Positions 1-14,544 of a stretch of DNA of 64,000 nt are shown one piece after another. Each line of letters opens with the position of its first letter. The first letter of the stretch is position 1. Origin of the DNA: Corbicula japonica (taxonomy: Eukaryota; Mollusca; Bivalvia; Venerida; Cyrenidae). The position numbers and the translations under genes are program-made. The notes under the pieces were generated by a model, which saw only the letters and a list, made by a program, of their open reading frames with translations, was not told the DNA's origin and made no database searches. Location: positions 112,682 to 176,681 of the forward strand of contig JAZAYU010000702.1 in the NCBI GenBank assembly GCA_038501625.1, in the 5' to 3' direction.

Positions 1-3000
1 ACACCTTCTTGTAGCTGTCTTTCTTGTTAAACTGTAAACACCTTCTTCTAGCTGTCTTACTTGTTCAACTGGAAAAACCTTGTTATAGGTGTCTTACTTG
101 TTCAACTGGAAACACCTTCTTCTAGTTTTCTTACTTGTTCAACTGGAAACACCTTCTTATAGCTGTCTTACTTGCACATCTGGAAACACCTTCTTAAAGC
201 TGTCTCACTTGTTCAACTGGAAACACCTTCTTCTAGCTGTCTTACTTGTTCAACTGGAAATACCTTCTTATAGCTGTCTTACTTGTTCAACTGGAAACAC
301 CTTCTAATAGCTGTCTTACTTGTTCAACTAGAAACAGCTTCTTATAGCTGTCTTACTTGTTCAACTAGAAACACCTTCTTCTAGCTGTCTTACTTGGTTC
401 AACTGGAAACACCTTCTTAAAGCTGTCTTACTTGTTCAACTAGAAACACGTTCTTCTAGCTGTCTTTCTTGTTCAACCGGAAACACCTTCTTATATCTGT
501 CTTATTTGTTCAACTAGAAAGGCCTTGTCATAGCTGTCTTACTTGTTCAACTGGAAACAACTTCTTATATCTGTCTTACTTTTTCAACTAGAAACACCTT
601 CTAATAGCTGTCTTACTTGTTCAACTAGAAACACCTTCTTATAGCTGTCTTACTTGTTCAACTGGAAACAGCTTCTTCTAGATGTCTTACTTGTTCAACT
701 GGAAACACCTTCTTCTAACTGTCTTACTTGTTCAACTGTAAACACCTTCTTGTAGCTGTCTTACTTGTTAAACTGTAAACACCTTCTTATAGCTGTCTTA
801 CTTGCTCAACTGGAAACACCTTCTTATAGTTGTCTTACTTGTTCAACTGGAAACACCTTCTTCTAGCTGTCTTACTTGTTCAACTGGAAACACATTCTTC
901 TAGCTGTCTTACTTGTTCAACTGGAAACACCTTCGTATAGCTGTCTTACTTGTTCAACTAGAAACATCTTCTTCTAGCTGTCCTTTTTGTTCAACTGGAA
1001 ACACCTTCTTATTGCTGTCGTAGTTGTTCAACTGTAAAAACATTCTTCTAGCTGTCTTACTTGTTCAACTGGAAACAACTTCTTATAGCTGTCTTACTTG
1101 TTCAACTGGAAACACCTTCTTCTAGCTGTCTTACTTGTTCAACAGGAAAAGCTTCTGATAGCTGTCTAACTTGTTCAACTGTAAACACCATCTTCTATCT
1201 GTCTTACTTGCTCAAGTAGAAAACCTTCTTCTAGCTGTCTCACTTGTTCAACTGGAAACACCTTGTATAGCTGTCTTACTTGGTTCAACTGGAAACACCT
1301 TCTTATAGGTGTCTTACTTGTTCAACTAGAAACACGTTCTGCTAGCTGTCTTTCTTGTTCAACTGGAAACACCTTCTTATATCTGTCTTACTTGTTCAAC
1401 TAGAAAGACCTTCTCACAGCTGTCTTACTTGTTCAACTGGAAACACCTTATATCTGTCTTACTTTTTCAACTGGAAACACCTTCTAATAGGTGTCTTACT
1501 TGTTCAAGTAGAAACACCTTCTTATAGCTGTTTTACTTGTTCAAATGGAAACACCTTCTTCTAGCTGTCTTACTTGTTCATCTGGAAACACCTTCTTCTA
1601 GCTGTCTTACTTAATCAACTGGAAACACCTCCTTCTAGCTGTCTTATATGCTCAACTGGAAACAAAATCTTATAGCTGTCTTACTTATTCAACTGGAAAC
1701 ATCTTCTGATAGCTGTCTTACTTGTTCAACTGGAAACATCTTCTTATAGCTGTCTAAAATGTTCAACTGGACACACCTTTTTATAGCTGTCTTACTTGTT
1801 CAACAGGAAACACCTTCTTATAGCTTTCTTACTTGTTCAACTAGAAACACGTTCTTCTAGCTGTCTTTCTTGTTCAACTGTAAACACCTTCTTATATCTG
1901 TCTTACTTATTGACTAGAAAGACCTTCTCATAGCTGTCTTACTTGTTCAACTGGAAACACCTTCTTATATCTGTCTTACTTTTTCAACTGGAAACACCTT
2001 CTTATAGCAGTCTTACTTGTTCAACTAGAGACACCTTCTTATAGCTGTCTTACTTGTTCAACTGGAAACAGCTTCTTATGGATGTCTTACTTGTTCAGCT
2101 GAAAACACCTTCTTCTAGCTGTCTTTCTTACTGGTTCAACTGTAAACACCTTCTTATAGCTGTCTCACTTGTTCAACTGGGAACACCTTCTTCTAGCTGT
2201 CTTACTTGCTCAACTGGAAACACCTTCTTCTAGCTGTCTTATTTGTTCAACTGGAAACACCTTCTTATAGCTGTCTTACTTGTCCAACTGGAAACACCTT
2301 CTTAAAGATGTCTTACTTTTTCAACCATAAACACCTTCTTCTAGCCGTCCTACTTGTTCAACTGGAAACATCTTCTTATTGCTGTCGTAGTTGTTCAACT
2401 GTAAACACCGACTGATAGCTGTCTTACTTGTTCAACTAGAAACAGCTTCTTATAGCTGTCTTACTTGTTCAACTGGAAACACCTTCTAATAGCTGTCTTA
2501 CTTGTTCAACTAGAAACACCTTCTTCTAGCTCTCTTACTTGTTCAACTGGAAACACCTTGTTCTAGCTGTCTTACTTGTTCAACTGGAAACAGCTTCTGA
2601 TAGCTGTCTAACTTGTTCAACTGTAAACACCTTCTTCTATCTGTCCTTCTTGCTCAACTAGAAACTGGAAACACCTTCTAATAGCTGTCTTACTTGTTCA
2701 ACTAGAAACAGCTTCTTATAGCTGTCTTACTTGTTCAGCTAGAAACACCTTCTTCTAGCTGTCTTACTTGTTCAACTGGAAACACCTTCTAATAGCTGTC
2801 TAACTTGTTCAACTGGAAACACCTTGTATAGCTGTCTTACTTGGTTCAACTGGAAACACCTTCTTATAGCTGTCTTACTTGTTCAACTAGAAACACGTTC
2901 TTCTAGCTGTCTTTCTTGTTCAACCGGAAGCACCTTCTTATATCTGTCTTACTTGTTCAACTAGAAAGGCTTTCTCATAGCTGTCTTGTTTGTTCAACTG

Positions 3001-6000
3001 GAAACAACTTCTTATATCTGTCTTACTTTTTCAACTAGAAACACCTTCTAATAGCTGTGTTACTTGTTCAACTAGAAACACCTTCTTAAAGCTGTCTTAC
3101 TTGTTCAACTGGAAACAGCTTCTTCTAGATGTCTTACTTGTTCAACTGGAAACACATTCTTCTAGCTGTCTTACTTGTTCAACTGTAAACACCTTCTTGT
3201 AGCTGTCTTACTTGTTAAACTGTAAACACCCTCTAATAGCTGTCTTACTTGCTCAACTGGAAACACCTTCTTATAGTTGTCTTACTTGTTCAACTGGAAA
3301 CACCTTATTCTAGCTGTCTTACTTGTTCAACTGGAAACACATTCTTCTAGCTGTCTTACTTGTACAACTGGAAATACCTTCTTATTGCTGTCGTAGTTGT
3401 TCAACTGTAAACACCTTCTTATAGCTGTCTTACTTGCTCAACTAGAAACAGCTTCTTATAGCTGTCTTACTTGTTCAACTGGAAACACCTTCTTATATCT
3501 GTCTTACTTGTTCAACAGGAAACACCTTCTTAAAGCTGTCTTTCTTGTTCAACTGTAAACACCTTCTTGTAGCTGTCTTACTTGTTAAACTGTAAACACC
3601 TTCTTATAGCTGTCTTACTTGCTCAACTGGAAACAGCTTCATATAGCTGTCTTACTTATTCAACTAGAAACACCTTCTTCTAGCTGTCTTACTAGTTCAA
3701 CTGTAAACACCTTCTTCTGGCTGTCTTACTTGTTCAACTGGAAACAGCTTCTTATTGCTGTCGTAGTTGTTCAACTGTAAACACAGACTGATAGCTGTCT
3801 TACTTGTTCAACTAGAAACAGCTTTTTATAGCTGTCTTACTTGCTCAACTAGAAACACCTTCTTCTAGCTGTCTCACTTGTTTAACTGGAAACACCTTCT
3901 TCTAGCTGTCTTACTTGTTCAACTGGAAACAGCTTCTTATAGCTTTCTTACTTGTTCAACTGGAAACACCTCCTTATAGCTGTTTTACTTGTTCAACTGG
4001 AAACACCTTCTTTTAGCTGTCTTACTTGTTCAACTGGAAACATCTTCTTATAGCTGTCTTACATGTTTAACTAGAAACACCTTCTTATATCTGTCTTACT
4101 TGGTTCAATCGGAAACACCTTCTTATAGCTTTCTTACTTGTTCAACTAGAAACACGTTCTTCTAGCTGTCTTTCTTGTTCAACAGGAAATATCTTCTTAT
4201 ATCTGTCTTACTTGTTGACTAGAAAGACCTTCTCATAGCTGTCTTACTTGTTCAACTGAAAACACCTTCTTATATCTGTCTTACTTTTTCAACTGGAAAC
4301 ACCTTCTTATAGCTGTCTTACTTGTTCAACTAGAGACACCTTCTTATAGCTGTCTTACTTGTTCAACTGGAAACAGCTTCTTCTGGATGTCTTACTTGTT
4401 CAGCTGAAAGCACCTACTTCTAGCTGTCTTACTTGTTCAACTGTAAACACCTTCTTGTAGCTGTCTTTCTTGTTAAACTGTAAACACCTTCTTCTAGCTG
4501 TCTTACTTGTTCAACTGGAAAAACCTTGTTATAGGTGTCTTACTTGTTCAACTGGAAACACCTTCTTCTAGTTTTCTTACTTGTTCAACTGGAAACACCT
4601 TCTTATAGCTGTCTTACTTGCACATCTGGAAACACCTTCTTAAAGCTGTCTCACTTGTTCAACTGGAAACACCTTCTTCTAGCTGTCTTACTTGTTCAAC
4701 TGGAAATACCTTCTTATAGCTGTCTTACTTGTTCAACTGGAAACACCTTCTAATAGCTGTCTTACTTGTTCAACTAGAAACAGCTTCTTATAGCTGTCTT
4801 ACTTGTTCAACTAGAAACACCTTCTTCTAGCTGTCTTACTTGTTCAACTGGAAACACCTTCTTCTAGCTGTCTTACTTGTTCAACAGGAAAAGCTTCTGA
4901 TAGCTGTCTAACTTGTTCAACTGTAAACACCATCTTCTATCTGTCTTACTTGCTCAAGTAGAAAACCTTCTTCTAGCTGTCTCACTTGTTCAACTGGAAA
5001 CACCTTCTTCTAGCTGTCTTACTTGTTCAACTGGAAACACCTTGTATAGCTGTCTTTCTTGTTCAACTGGAAACACCTTCTTATATCTGTCTTACTTGTT
5101 CAACTAGAAAGACCTTCTCACAGCTGTCTTACTTGTTCAACTGGAAACACCTTCTTATATCTGTCTTCCTTTTTCAACTGGAAACACCTTCTAATAGGTG
5201 TCTTACTTGTTCAACTAGAAACACCTTCTTATAGCTGTTTTACTTGTTCAAATGGAAACACCTTCTTCTAGCTGTCTAACTTGTTCAACTGGAAATACCT
5301 TCTTCTAGCTGCCTTACTTGTTCATCTGGAAACACCTTGTTCTAGCTGTCTTACTTGTCTAACTGGAAACACCTTCTTATAGCTTTCTTGTTTGTTTAAC
5401 TGGAAACACCTTCTTCTAGCTGTCTTACTTAATCAACTGGAAACACCTCCTTCTAGCTGTCTTACTTGCTCAACTGGAAACAAAACCTTATAGCTGTCTT
5501 ACTTATTCAACTGGAAACATCTTCTGATAGCTGTCTTACTTGTTCAACTGGACACACCTTCTCATAGCTGTCTTACTTGTTCAACTGGAAACACCTTCTT
5601 ATATCTGTCCTTCTTGTTCAACTAGAAAGACCTTCTCACAGCTGTCTTACTTGTTCAACTGGAAACACCTTCTTATATCTTTCTTAATTTTTCAAATGGA
5701 AACACCTTCTAATAGGTGTCTTACTTGTTCAACTGGAAACACGTTCTTTTAGCTGTCTTACTTGGTTCAACTGGAAACACGTTCTTTTAGCTGTCTTACT
5801 TGGTTCAACTGGAAACACGTTCTTCTAGCTGTATTTCTTGTTCAACTAGAAACGCCTTCTTCTAGCTGTCTTACTTACTCAACTGGAAACACCTCCTTAT
5901 AGCTGTCTAACTTATTCAACTGGAAACATCTTATAGCTGTCTAAAATGTTCAACTGGACACACCTTCTTATAGCTGTCTTACTTGTTCAACAGGAAACAC

Positions 6001-9000
6001 CTTCTTATAGCTTTCTTACTTGTTCAACTAGAAGCACGTTCTTCTAGCTGTCTTTCTTGTTCAACTGGAAACACCTTCTTATATCTGTCTTACTTATTGA
6101 CTAGAAAGACCTTCTCATAGCTGTCTTACTTGTTCAACTGGAAACACCTTCTTATATCTGTCTTACTTTTTCAACTGGAAACACCTTCTTATTGCAGTCT
6201 TACTTGTTCAACTAGAGACACCTTCTTATAGCTGTCTTACTTGTTCAACTGGAAAACACCTTCTTCTAGCTGTCTTACTGGTTCAACTGTAAACACCTTC
6301 TTGTAGCTGTCTTTCTTGTTAAACTGTAAACACCTTCTTCTAGCTGTCTTACTTGTTCAACTGGAAACTCCTTGTTATGGCTGTCTTACTTGTTCAACTG
6401 GAAACACCTTCTTCTAGTTTTCTTACTTGTTCAACTGGAAACACCTTCTTATAGCTGTCTTACTTGCTAATCTGGAAACACCTTCTTATAGCTGTCTCAC
6501 TTGTTCAACTGGAAACACTTTCTTCTAGCTGTCTTACTTGCTCAACTGGAAACACCTTCTTCTAGCTGTCTTACTTGTCCAACTGGAAACACCTTCTTAA
6601 AGATGTCTTACTTTTTCAACCATAAACACCTTCTTCCAGCCGTCCTACTTGTTCAACTGGAAACATCTTCTTATTGCTGTCGTAGTTGTTCAACTGTAAA
6701 CACCGACTGATAGCTGTCTTACTTGTTCAACTAGAAACAGCTTCTTATAGCTGTCTTACTTGTTCAACTGGAAACACCTTCTAATAGCTGTCTTTTTAGT
6801 TCAACTAGAAACAGCTTCTTATAGCTGTCTTACTTGTTCAACTAGAAACACCTTCTTCTAGCTGTCTTACTTGTTCAACTGGAAACACCTTCTTCTAGCT
6901 GTCTTACTTGTTCAACTGGAAACAGCTTCTGATAGCTGTCTAACTTGTTCAACTGTAAACACCTTCTTCTATCTGTCCTTCTTGCTCAACTAGAAACTGG
7001 AAACACCTGCTAATAGCTGTCTTACTTGTTCAACTAGAAACACCTTCTTATAGCTGTCTTACTTGTTCAACTAGAAACACCTTCTTCTAGCTGTCTTACT
7101 TGTTCAACTGGAAACACCTTCTAATAGCTGTCTAACTTGTTCAACTGGAAACACCTTGTATAGCTGTCTTACTTGGTTCAACTGGAAACACCTTCTTATA
7201 GCTGTCTTACTCGTTCAACTAGAAACACGTTCTTCTAGCTGTCTTTCTTGTTCAACCGGAAACACCTTCTTATATCCGTCTTACTTGTTCAACTAGAAAG
7301 GCCTTCACATAGCTGTCTTACTTGTTCAACTGGAAACAACTTCTTATATCTGTCTTACTTTTTCAACTAGAAACACCTTCTAATAGCTGTCTTACTTGTT
7401 CAACTAGAAACACCTTCTAATAGCGTTCTTACTTGTTCAACTGGAAACAGCTTCTTCTAGATGTCTTACTTGTTCAACTGGAAACACATTCTTCTAGCTG
7501 TCTTACTTGTTCAACTGTAAACACCTTCTTGTAGCTGTCTTACTTGTTAATCTGTAAACACCTTCCTATAGCTGTCTCACTTGCTCAACTGGAAACACCT
7601 TCTAATAGTTGTCTTACTTGTTCAACTGGAAACACCTTCTTCTAGCTGTCTTACTTGTTCAACTGGAAACACATTCTTCTAGCTGTCTTACTTGCTCAAC
7701 TGGAAACACCTTCTTATAGCTGTCTTACTTGTTCAACTGGAAACACCTTCGTATAGCTGTCTTACTTGTTCAACTAGAAACATCTTCTTCTAGCTGTCCT
7801 TTTTGTCCAACTGGAAACACCTTCTTATTGCTGTCGTAGTTGTTCAACTGTAAACATCTTATTATAGCTGTCTTACTTGCTCAACTAGAAACAGCTTCTT
7901 ATAGCTGTCTTACTTGTTCAACTGGAAACACCTTCTTATAGCTGTCTTACTTGTTCAACAGGAAACACCTTCTTATAGCTGTCTTACTTGTTCAACTGTA
8001 AACACCTTCTTGTAGCTGTCTTACTTGTTCAACTGTAAACACCTTCTTATAGCTGTCTTACTTGCTCAACTGGAAACAGCTTCATATAGCTGTCTTACTT
8101 ATTCAACTAGAAACACCTTCTTCTAGCTCTCTTACTAGTTCAACTGAAAACACCTTCTTCTGGGTGTCTTACTTGTTCAACTGGAAACAGCTTCTTATAG
8201 CTGTCTTACTTGTTCAACTGGAAACACCTGCTTCTAGCTGTCTTACTTGCTCAACTAGAAACACCTTCTTCTAGCTGTCTCACTTGTTTAACTGGAAACA
8301 CCTTCTTCTAGCTGTGTTACTTGTTCAACTGGAAACAGCTTCTTATAGCTTTCTTACTTGTTCAACTGGAAACACCTCCTTATAGCTGTTTTACTTGTTC
8401 AACTGGAAACACCTGCTTTTAGCTGTCTTACTTGTTCAACTAGAAACATCTTCTTATAGCTGTCTTACTTGTTTAACTAGAAACACCTTCTTCTAGCTGT
8501 CTTACTTGTACAACTGGAAACACCTTCTTCTAGCTGTCTTCCTTGTTCAACTGGAAACAGCTTCTCATAGCTGTCTTACTTGTTCAACTGGAAGCACCTT
8601 CTTATAGCTTTCTTACTTGTTCAACTGGAAACACCTCCTTAAAGCTGTTTTACTTGTTCAACTGGAAACACCTTCTTTTAGCTGTCTTACTTGTTCAACT
8701 GGAAACATCTTCTTATAGCTGTCTTACTTGTTTAACTAGAAACACCGTCTTCTAGCTGTCTTACTTGTCTAACTGGAAACACCTTCTTATAGCTGTCTTG
8801 TTTGTTTAACTGGAAACACCTTCTTCTAGCTGTCTTACTTAATCAACTGGAAACACCTCCTTCTAGCTGTCTTACTTGCTCAACTGGAAACAAAACCTTA
8901 TAGCTGTCTTACTTATTCAACTGGAAACATCTTCTGATAGCTGTCTTACTTGTTCAACTGGACACACCTTCTTATAGCTGTCTTACTTGTTCAACTGGAA

Positions 9001-12000
9001 ACACCTTCTTATATCTGTCTTACTTGTTCAACTAGAAAGACCTTCTCACAGCTGTCTTACTTGTTCAACTGGAAACACCTTCTTATATCTGTCTTACTTT
9101 TTCAACTGGAAACACCTTCTAATAGGTGTCTTACTTGTTCAACTGGAAACACGTTCTTTTAGCTGTCTTATTTGGTTCAACTGGAAACACGTTCTTCTAG
9201 CTGTATTTCTTGTTCAACTAGAAACGCCTTCTTCTAGCTGTCTTACTTACTCAACTGGAAACACCTCCTTCTAGCTGTCTTACTTTTTCAACTGGAAACA
9301 AATTCTTATAGCTGTCTAACTTATTCAACTGGAAACATCTTCTTATAGCTGTCTAAAATGTTCAACTGGACACACCTTCTTATAGCTGTCTTACTTGTTC
9401 AACAGGAAACACCTTCTTATAGCTTTCTTACTTGTTCAACTAGAAACACGTTCTTCTAGCTGTCTTTCTTGTTCAACTGGAAACACCTTCTTATATCTGT
9501 CTTACTAATTGACTAGAAAGACCTTCTCATAGCTGTCTTACTTGTTCAACTGGAAACACCTTCTTATATCTGTCTTACTTTTTCAACTGGAAACACCTTC
9601 TTATAGCAGTCTTACTTGTTCAACTGAAAACACCTTCTTCTGGGTGTCTTACTTGTTCAACTGGAAACAGCTTCTTATAGCTGTCTTACTTGTTCAACTG
9701 GAAACACCTGCTTCTAGCTGTCTTACTTGCTCAACTAGAAACACCTTCTTCTAGCTGTCTCACTTGTTTAACTGGAAACACCTTCTTCTAGCTGTGTTAC
9801 TTGTTCAACTGGAAACAGCTTCTTATAGCTTTCTTACTTGTTCAACTGGAAACACCTCCTTATAGCTGTTTTACTTGTTCAACTGGAAACACCTGCTTTT
9901 AGCTGTCTTACTTGTTCAACTGGAAACATCTTCTTATAGCTGTCTTACTTGTTTAACTAGAAACACCTTCTTCTAGCTGTCTTACTTGTACAACTGGAAA
10001 CACCTTCTTCTAGCTGTCTTCCTTGTTCAACTGGAAACAGCTTCTCATAGCTGTCTTACTTGTTCAACTGGAAGCACCTTCTTATAGCTTTCTTACTTGT
10101 TCAACTGGAAACACCTCCTTAAAGCTGTTTTACTTGTTCAACTGGAAACACCTTCTTTTAGCTGTCTTACTTGTTCAACTGGAAACATCTTCTTATAGCT
10201 GTCTTACTTGTTTAACTAGAAACACCGTCTTCTAGCTGTCTTACTTGTCTAACTGGAAACACCTTCTTATAGCTGTCTTGTTTGTTTAACTGGAAACACC
10301 TTCTTCTAGCTGTCTTACTTAATCAACTGGAAACACCTCCTTCTAGCTGTCTTACTTGCTCAACTGGAAACAAAACCTTATAGCTGTCTTACTTATTCAA
10401 CTGGAAACATCTTCTGATAGCTGTCTTACTTGTTCAACTGGACACACCTTCTTATAGCTGTCTTACTTGTTCAACTGGAAACACCTTCTTATATCTGTCT
10501 TACTTGTTCAACTAGAAAGACCTTCTCACAGCTGTCTTACTTGTTCAACTGGAAACACCTTCTTATATCTGTCTTACTTTTTCAACTGGAAACACCTTCT
10601 AATAGGTGTCTTACTTGTTCAACTGGAAACACGTTCTTTTAGCTGTCTTATTTGGTTCAACTGGAAACACGTTCTTCTAGCTGTATTTCTTGTTCAACTA
10701 GAAACGCCTTCTTCTAGCTGTCTTACTTACTCAACTGGAAACACCTCCTTCTAGCTGTCTTACTTTTTCAACTGGAAACAAATTCTTATAGCTGTCTAAC
10801 TTATTCAACTGGAAACATCTTCTTATAGCTGTCTAAAATGTTCAACTGGACACACCTTCTTATAGCTGTCTTACTTGTTCAACAGGAAACACCTTCTTAT
10901 AGCTTTCTTACTTGTTCAACTAGAAACACGTTCTTCTAGCTGTCTTTCTTGTTCAACTGGAAACACCTTCTTATATCTGTCTTACTAATTGACTAGAAAG
11001 ACCTTCTCATAGCTGTCTTACTTGTTCAACTGGAAACACCTTCTTATATCTGTCTTACTTTTTCAACTGGAAACACCTTCTTATAGCAGTCTTACTTGTT
11101 CAACTAGAGACACTTTCTTATAGCTGTCTTACTTGTTCAACTGGAAAACACCTTCTTCTAGCTGTCTTACTGGTTCAACTGTAAACACCTTCTTGTAGCT
11201 GTCTTTCTTGTTAAACTGTAAACACCTTCTTCTAGCTGTCTTACTTGTTCAACTGGAAACACCTTGTTATAGCTGTCTTACTTGTTCAACTGGAAACACC
11301 TTCTTCTAGTTTTCTTACTTGTTCAACTGGAAACACCTTCTGATAGCTGTCTTACTTGCTAATCTGGAAACACCTTCTTATAGCTGTCTCACTTGTTCAA
11401 CTGGAAACACTTTCTTCTAGCTGTCTTACTTGCTCAACTGGAAACACCTTCTTCTAGCTGTCTTATTTGTTCAACTGGAAACACCTTCTTATAGCTGTCT
11501 TACTTGTCCAACTGGAAACACCTTCTTAAAGATGTCTTACTTTTTCAACCATAAACACCTTCTTCTAGCCGTCCTACTTGTTCAACTGGAAACATCTTCT
11601 TATTGCTGTCGTAGTCGTTCAACTGTAAACACCGACTGATAGCTGTCTTACTTGTTCAACTAGAAACAGCTTCTTATTGCTGTCTTGCTTGTTCAACTGG
11701 AAACACCTTCTAATAGCTGTCTTACTTGTTCAACTAGAAACAGCTTCTTATAGCTGTCTTACTTGTTCAACTAGAAACACCTTCTTCTAGCTGTCTTACT
11801 TGTTCAACTGGAAACACCTTCTTCTAGCTGTCTTACTTGTTCAACTGGAAACAGCTTCTGATAGCTGTCTAACTTGTTCAACTGTAAACACCTTCTTCTA
11901 TCTGTCCTTCTTGCTCAACTAGAAACTGGAAACACCTTCTAATAGCTGTCTTACTTGTTCAACTAGAAACACCTTCTTCTAGCTGTCTTACTTGTTCAAC

Positions 12001-13552
12001 TAGAAACACCTTCTTCTAGCTGTCTTACTTGTTCAACTGGAAACACCTTCTAATAGCTGTCTAACTTGTTCAACTGGAAACACCTTGTATAGCTGTCTTA
12101 CTTGGTTCAACTGGAAACACCTTCTTATAGCTGTCTTACTTGTTCAACTAGAAACACGTTCTTCTAGCTGTCTTTCTTGTTCAACCGGAAACACCTTCTT
12201 ATATCCGTCTTACTTGTTCAACTAGAAAGGCCTTCTCATAGCTGTCTTACATGTTCAACTGGAAACAACTTCTTATATCTGTCTTACTTTTTCAACTAGA
12301 AACACCTTCTAATAGCTGTCTTACTTGTTCAACTAGAAACACCTTCTTATAGCTGTCTTACTTGTTCAACTGGAAACAGCTTCTTCTAGATGTCTTACTT
12401 GTTCAACTGGAAACACATTCTTCTAGCTGTCTTACTTGTTCAACTGTAAACACCTTCTTGTATCTGTCTTACTTGTTAAACTGTAAACACCTTCCTATAG
12501 CTGTCTCACTTGCTCAACTGGAAACACCTTCTTATAGTTGTCTTACTTGTTCAACTGGAAACACCTTCTTCTAGCTGTCTTACTTGTTCAACTGGAAACA
12601 CATTCTTCTAGCTGTCTTACTTGTTCAACTGGAAACACCTTCTTATAGCTGTCTTACTTGTTCAACTGGAAACACCTTCGTATAGCTGTCTTACTTGTTC
12701 AACTAGAAACATCTTCTTCTAGCTGTCCTTTTTGTTCAACTGGAAACACCTTCTTATTGCTGTCGTAGTTGTTCAACTGTAAACACCTTCTTATAGCTGT
12801 CTTACTTGCTCAACTAGAAACAGCTTCTTATAGCTGTCTTACTTGTTCAACTGGAAACACCTTCTTATAGCTGTCTTACTTGTTCAACAGGAAACACCTT
12901 CTTAAAGCTGTCTTACTTGTTCAACTGTAAACACCTTCTTGTAGCTGTCTTACTTGTTAAACTGTAAACACCTTCTTATAGCTGTCTTACTTGCTCAACT
13001 GGAAACAGCTTCATATAGCTGTCTTACTTATTCAACTAGAAACACCTTCTTCTAGCTGTCTTACTAGTTCAACTGAAAACACCTTCTTCTAGGTGTCTTA
13101 CTTGTTCAACTGGAAACAGCTTCTTATAGCTGTCTTACTTGTTCAACTGGAAACACCTGCTTCTAGCTGTCTTACTTGCTCAACTAGAAACACCTTCTTC
13201 TAGCTGTCTCACTTGTTTAACTGGAAACACCTTCTTCTAGCTGTCTTACTTGTTCAACTGGAAACAGCTTCTTATAGCTTTCTTACTTGTTCGACTGGAA
13301 ACACCTCCTTATAGCTGTTTTACTTGTTCAACTGGAAACACCTTCTTTTAGCTGTCTTACTTGTTCAACTGGAAACATCTTCTTATAGCTGTCTTACTTG
13401 TTTAACTAGAAACACCTTCTTCTAGCTGTCTTACTTGTACAACTGGAAACACCTTCTTCTAGCTGTCTTCCTTGTTCAACTGGAAACAGCTTCTCATAGC
13501 TGTCTTACTTGTTCAACTGGAAGCACCTTCTTATAGCTTTCTTACTTGTTCA
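1..13552. repeat. 37-bp minisatellite array, open at the left edge
   Basis: About 365 head-to-tail copies of a 37-bp unit with the core cttacttgttcaactggaaa followed by caccttcttatagctgt. Units differ by point changes (tatag, ctagc, taaag, gtagc variants). Because 37 is not a multiple of three, a translation moves through all three frames and stops at the tag of the third, giving many artefact reading frames of about 70 codons; none is a gene. Variant units recur in the same order at kilobase spacing (higher-order repeats). The array stops sharply at about 13552 inside a unit, where ordinary sequence begins. The true left end is outside the window. Confidence 0.97.
8141..11100. repeat. 1480-bp tandem segmental duplication inside the 37-bp array
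   Basis: Positions 8141-9620 and 9621-11100 match at an offset of exactly 1480 bp, which is 40 units of 37 bp, with very few differences (for example ctagaaac at about 8447 against ctggaaac at about 9927). The rare unit reading caactgaaaacacc opens both copies at 8141 and 9621. The sequence ttatagcagtcttacttgtt precedes the junction at 9601 and recurs at 11081. A third, more diverged relative of the first part lies at about 13072-13540. Near identity across 1.48 kb in a degenerate array points to a recent unequal crossover or replication slippage. Confidence 0.9.
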
Positions 13553-14544
13553 TGGCAGATTGAAGCTACGTGGAAATCGAAAAGTACCAATGAATTATTA
13601 TTAAACCAATGGTCAATGTTTGAACATATTTCTGCATTTGACAGTGTGATCTTGTATATATCTGAATTTTATTGTTGGATTCACCTTTCGTTCAATTTAA
13701 TTTCTTTCATTGTTCATAGACGCATGTTACATGTATATAGACTTTTATTAATTTAATGTATCAACTGATAAGCAAAAAGTGTAGACCCTGATTAGACTGC
13801 ATAGATTCCCGTGCTGATTTGGGTTTAGACTTGTCGCAAGTATGATTAATTATGGGCTAAACACTTAATGGGTAAACGGAGTGAAGTTTTTTTCTTGACT
13901 ATGAAAATATTTTTTCTAGATTTATAAACTTGGCCATTGTACATGTACATTGGTAAAATATGTACAGAAGTTCTTCTTTAAAGGAAACACATCAGTACAA
14001 CACAGTGAAAAATCTTAACGGTTTTTTGTGATTAATTAAACTTTAAGAATAAGGGAAATGAAATATGCTTAAAGTGCTTTAATAAAATGCAAACTGTTCC
14101 ATTCATATAAACTTATTGCACACATACATGTATGATTGTTCTTATATTCAAGCTCTACCGATCAGAAGAGTGATTAAAACAATTAGAGTACTTATATTTC
14201 TGGTTATCGGCTCCCTTTCCTCACAGCTCGGGGACTTAGGAATCAGGTAACGATGATCCGGCTGATTCAGGCACATTTATGTGTTGTTAAATCATCGTCA
14301 TGTGTGCCTGACAAGCAAAATTCTATGAAAGCTGTAGCATGGAGACATTACAAAAAAGGCTAACCAATATAGGCGTTTTTTCAACGCCAGATATCTAACA
14401 TAAAGATCTTAATGTTGTTTTTTTTTTCAAGAGATGCTTGAATAATTATACCCGTTTTTATAAAAAAAATTTACAAAAGAAAACACACAGTGGCACCGCG
14501 ATAAACTTTCACATCAATCAGCACTTACAGTGTGTGTCCATCCA
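13553..14544. other. No gene seen
   Basis: AT-rich single-copy-looking sequence between the 37-bp array and the 53-bp repeat. Reading frames are short and unconvincing. No RNA gene or transposon end was recognised. Confidence 0.6.

Noticed and set aside
1..13552. CRISPR array
   Set aside because: Units are contiguous with no unique spacers, and the DNA is eukaryotic.
89..13756. About twenty plus-strand frames of 64-95 codons reading FNWKHLL...VQLETPS...CSTGNTF
   Set aside because: They are the 37-bp satellite translated through its three frames; each ends at the tag of the third frame. No start, splice or conservation signal.
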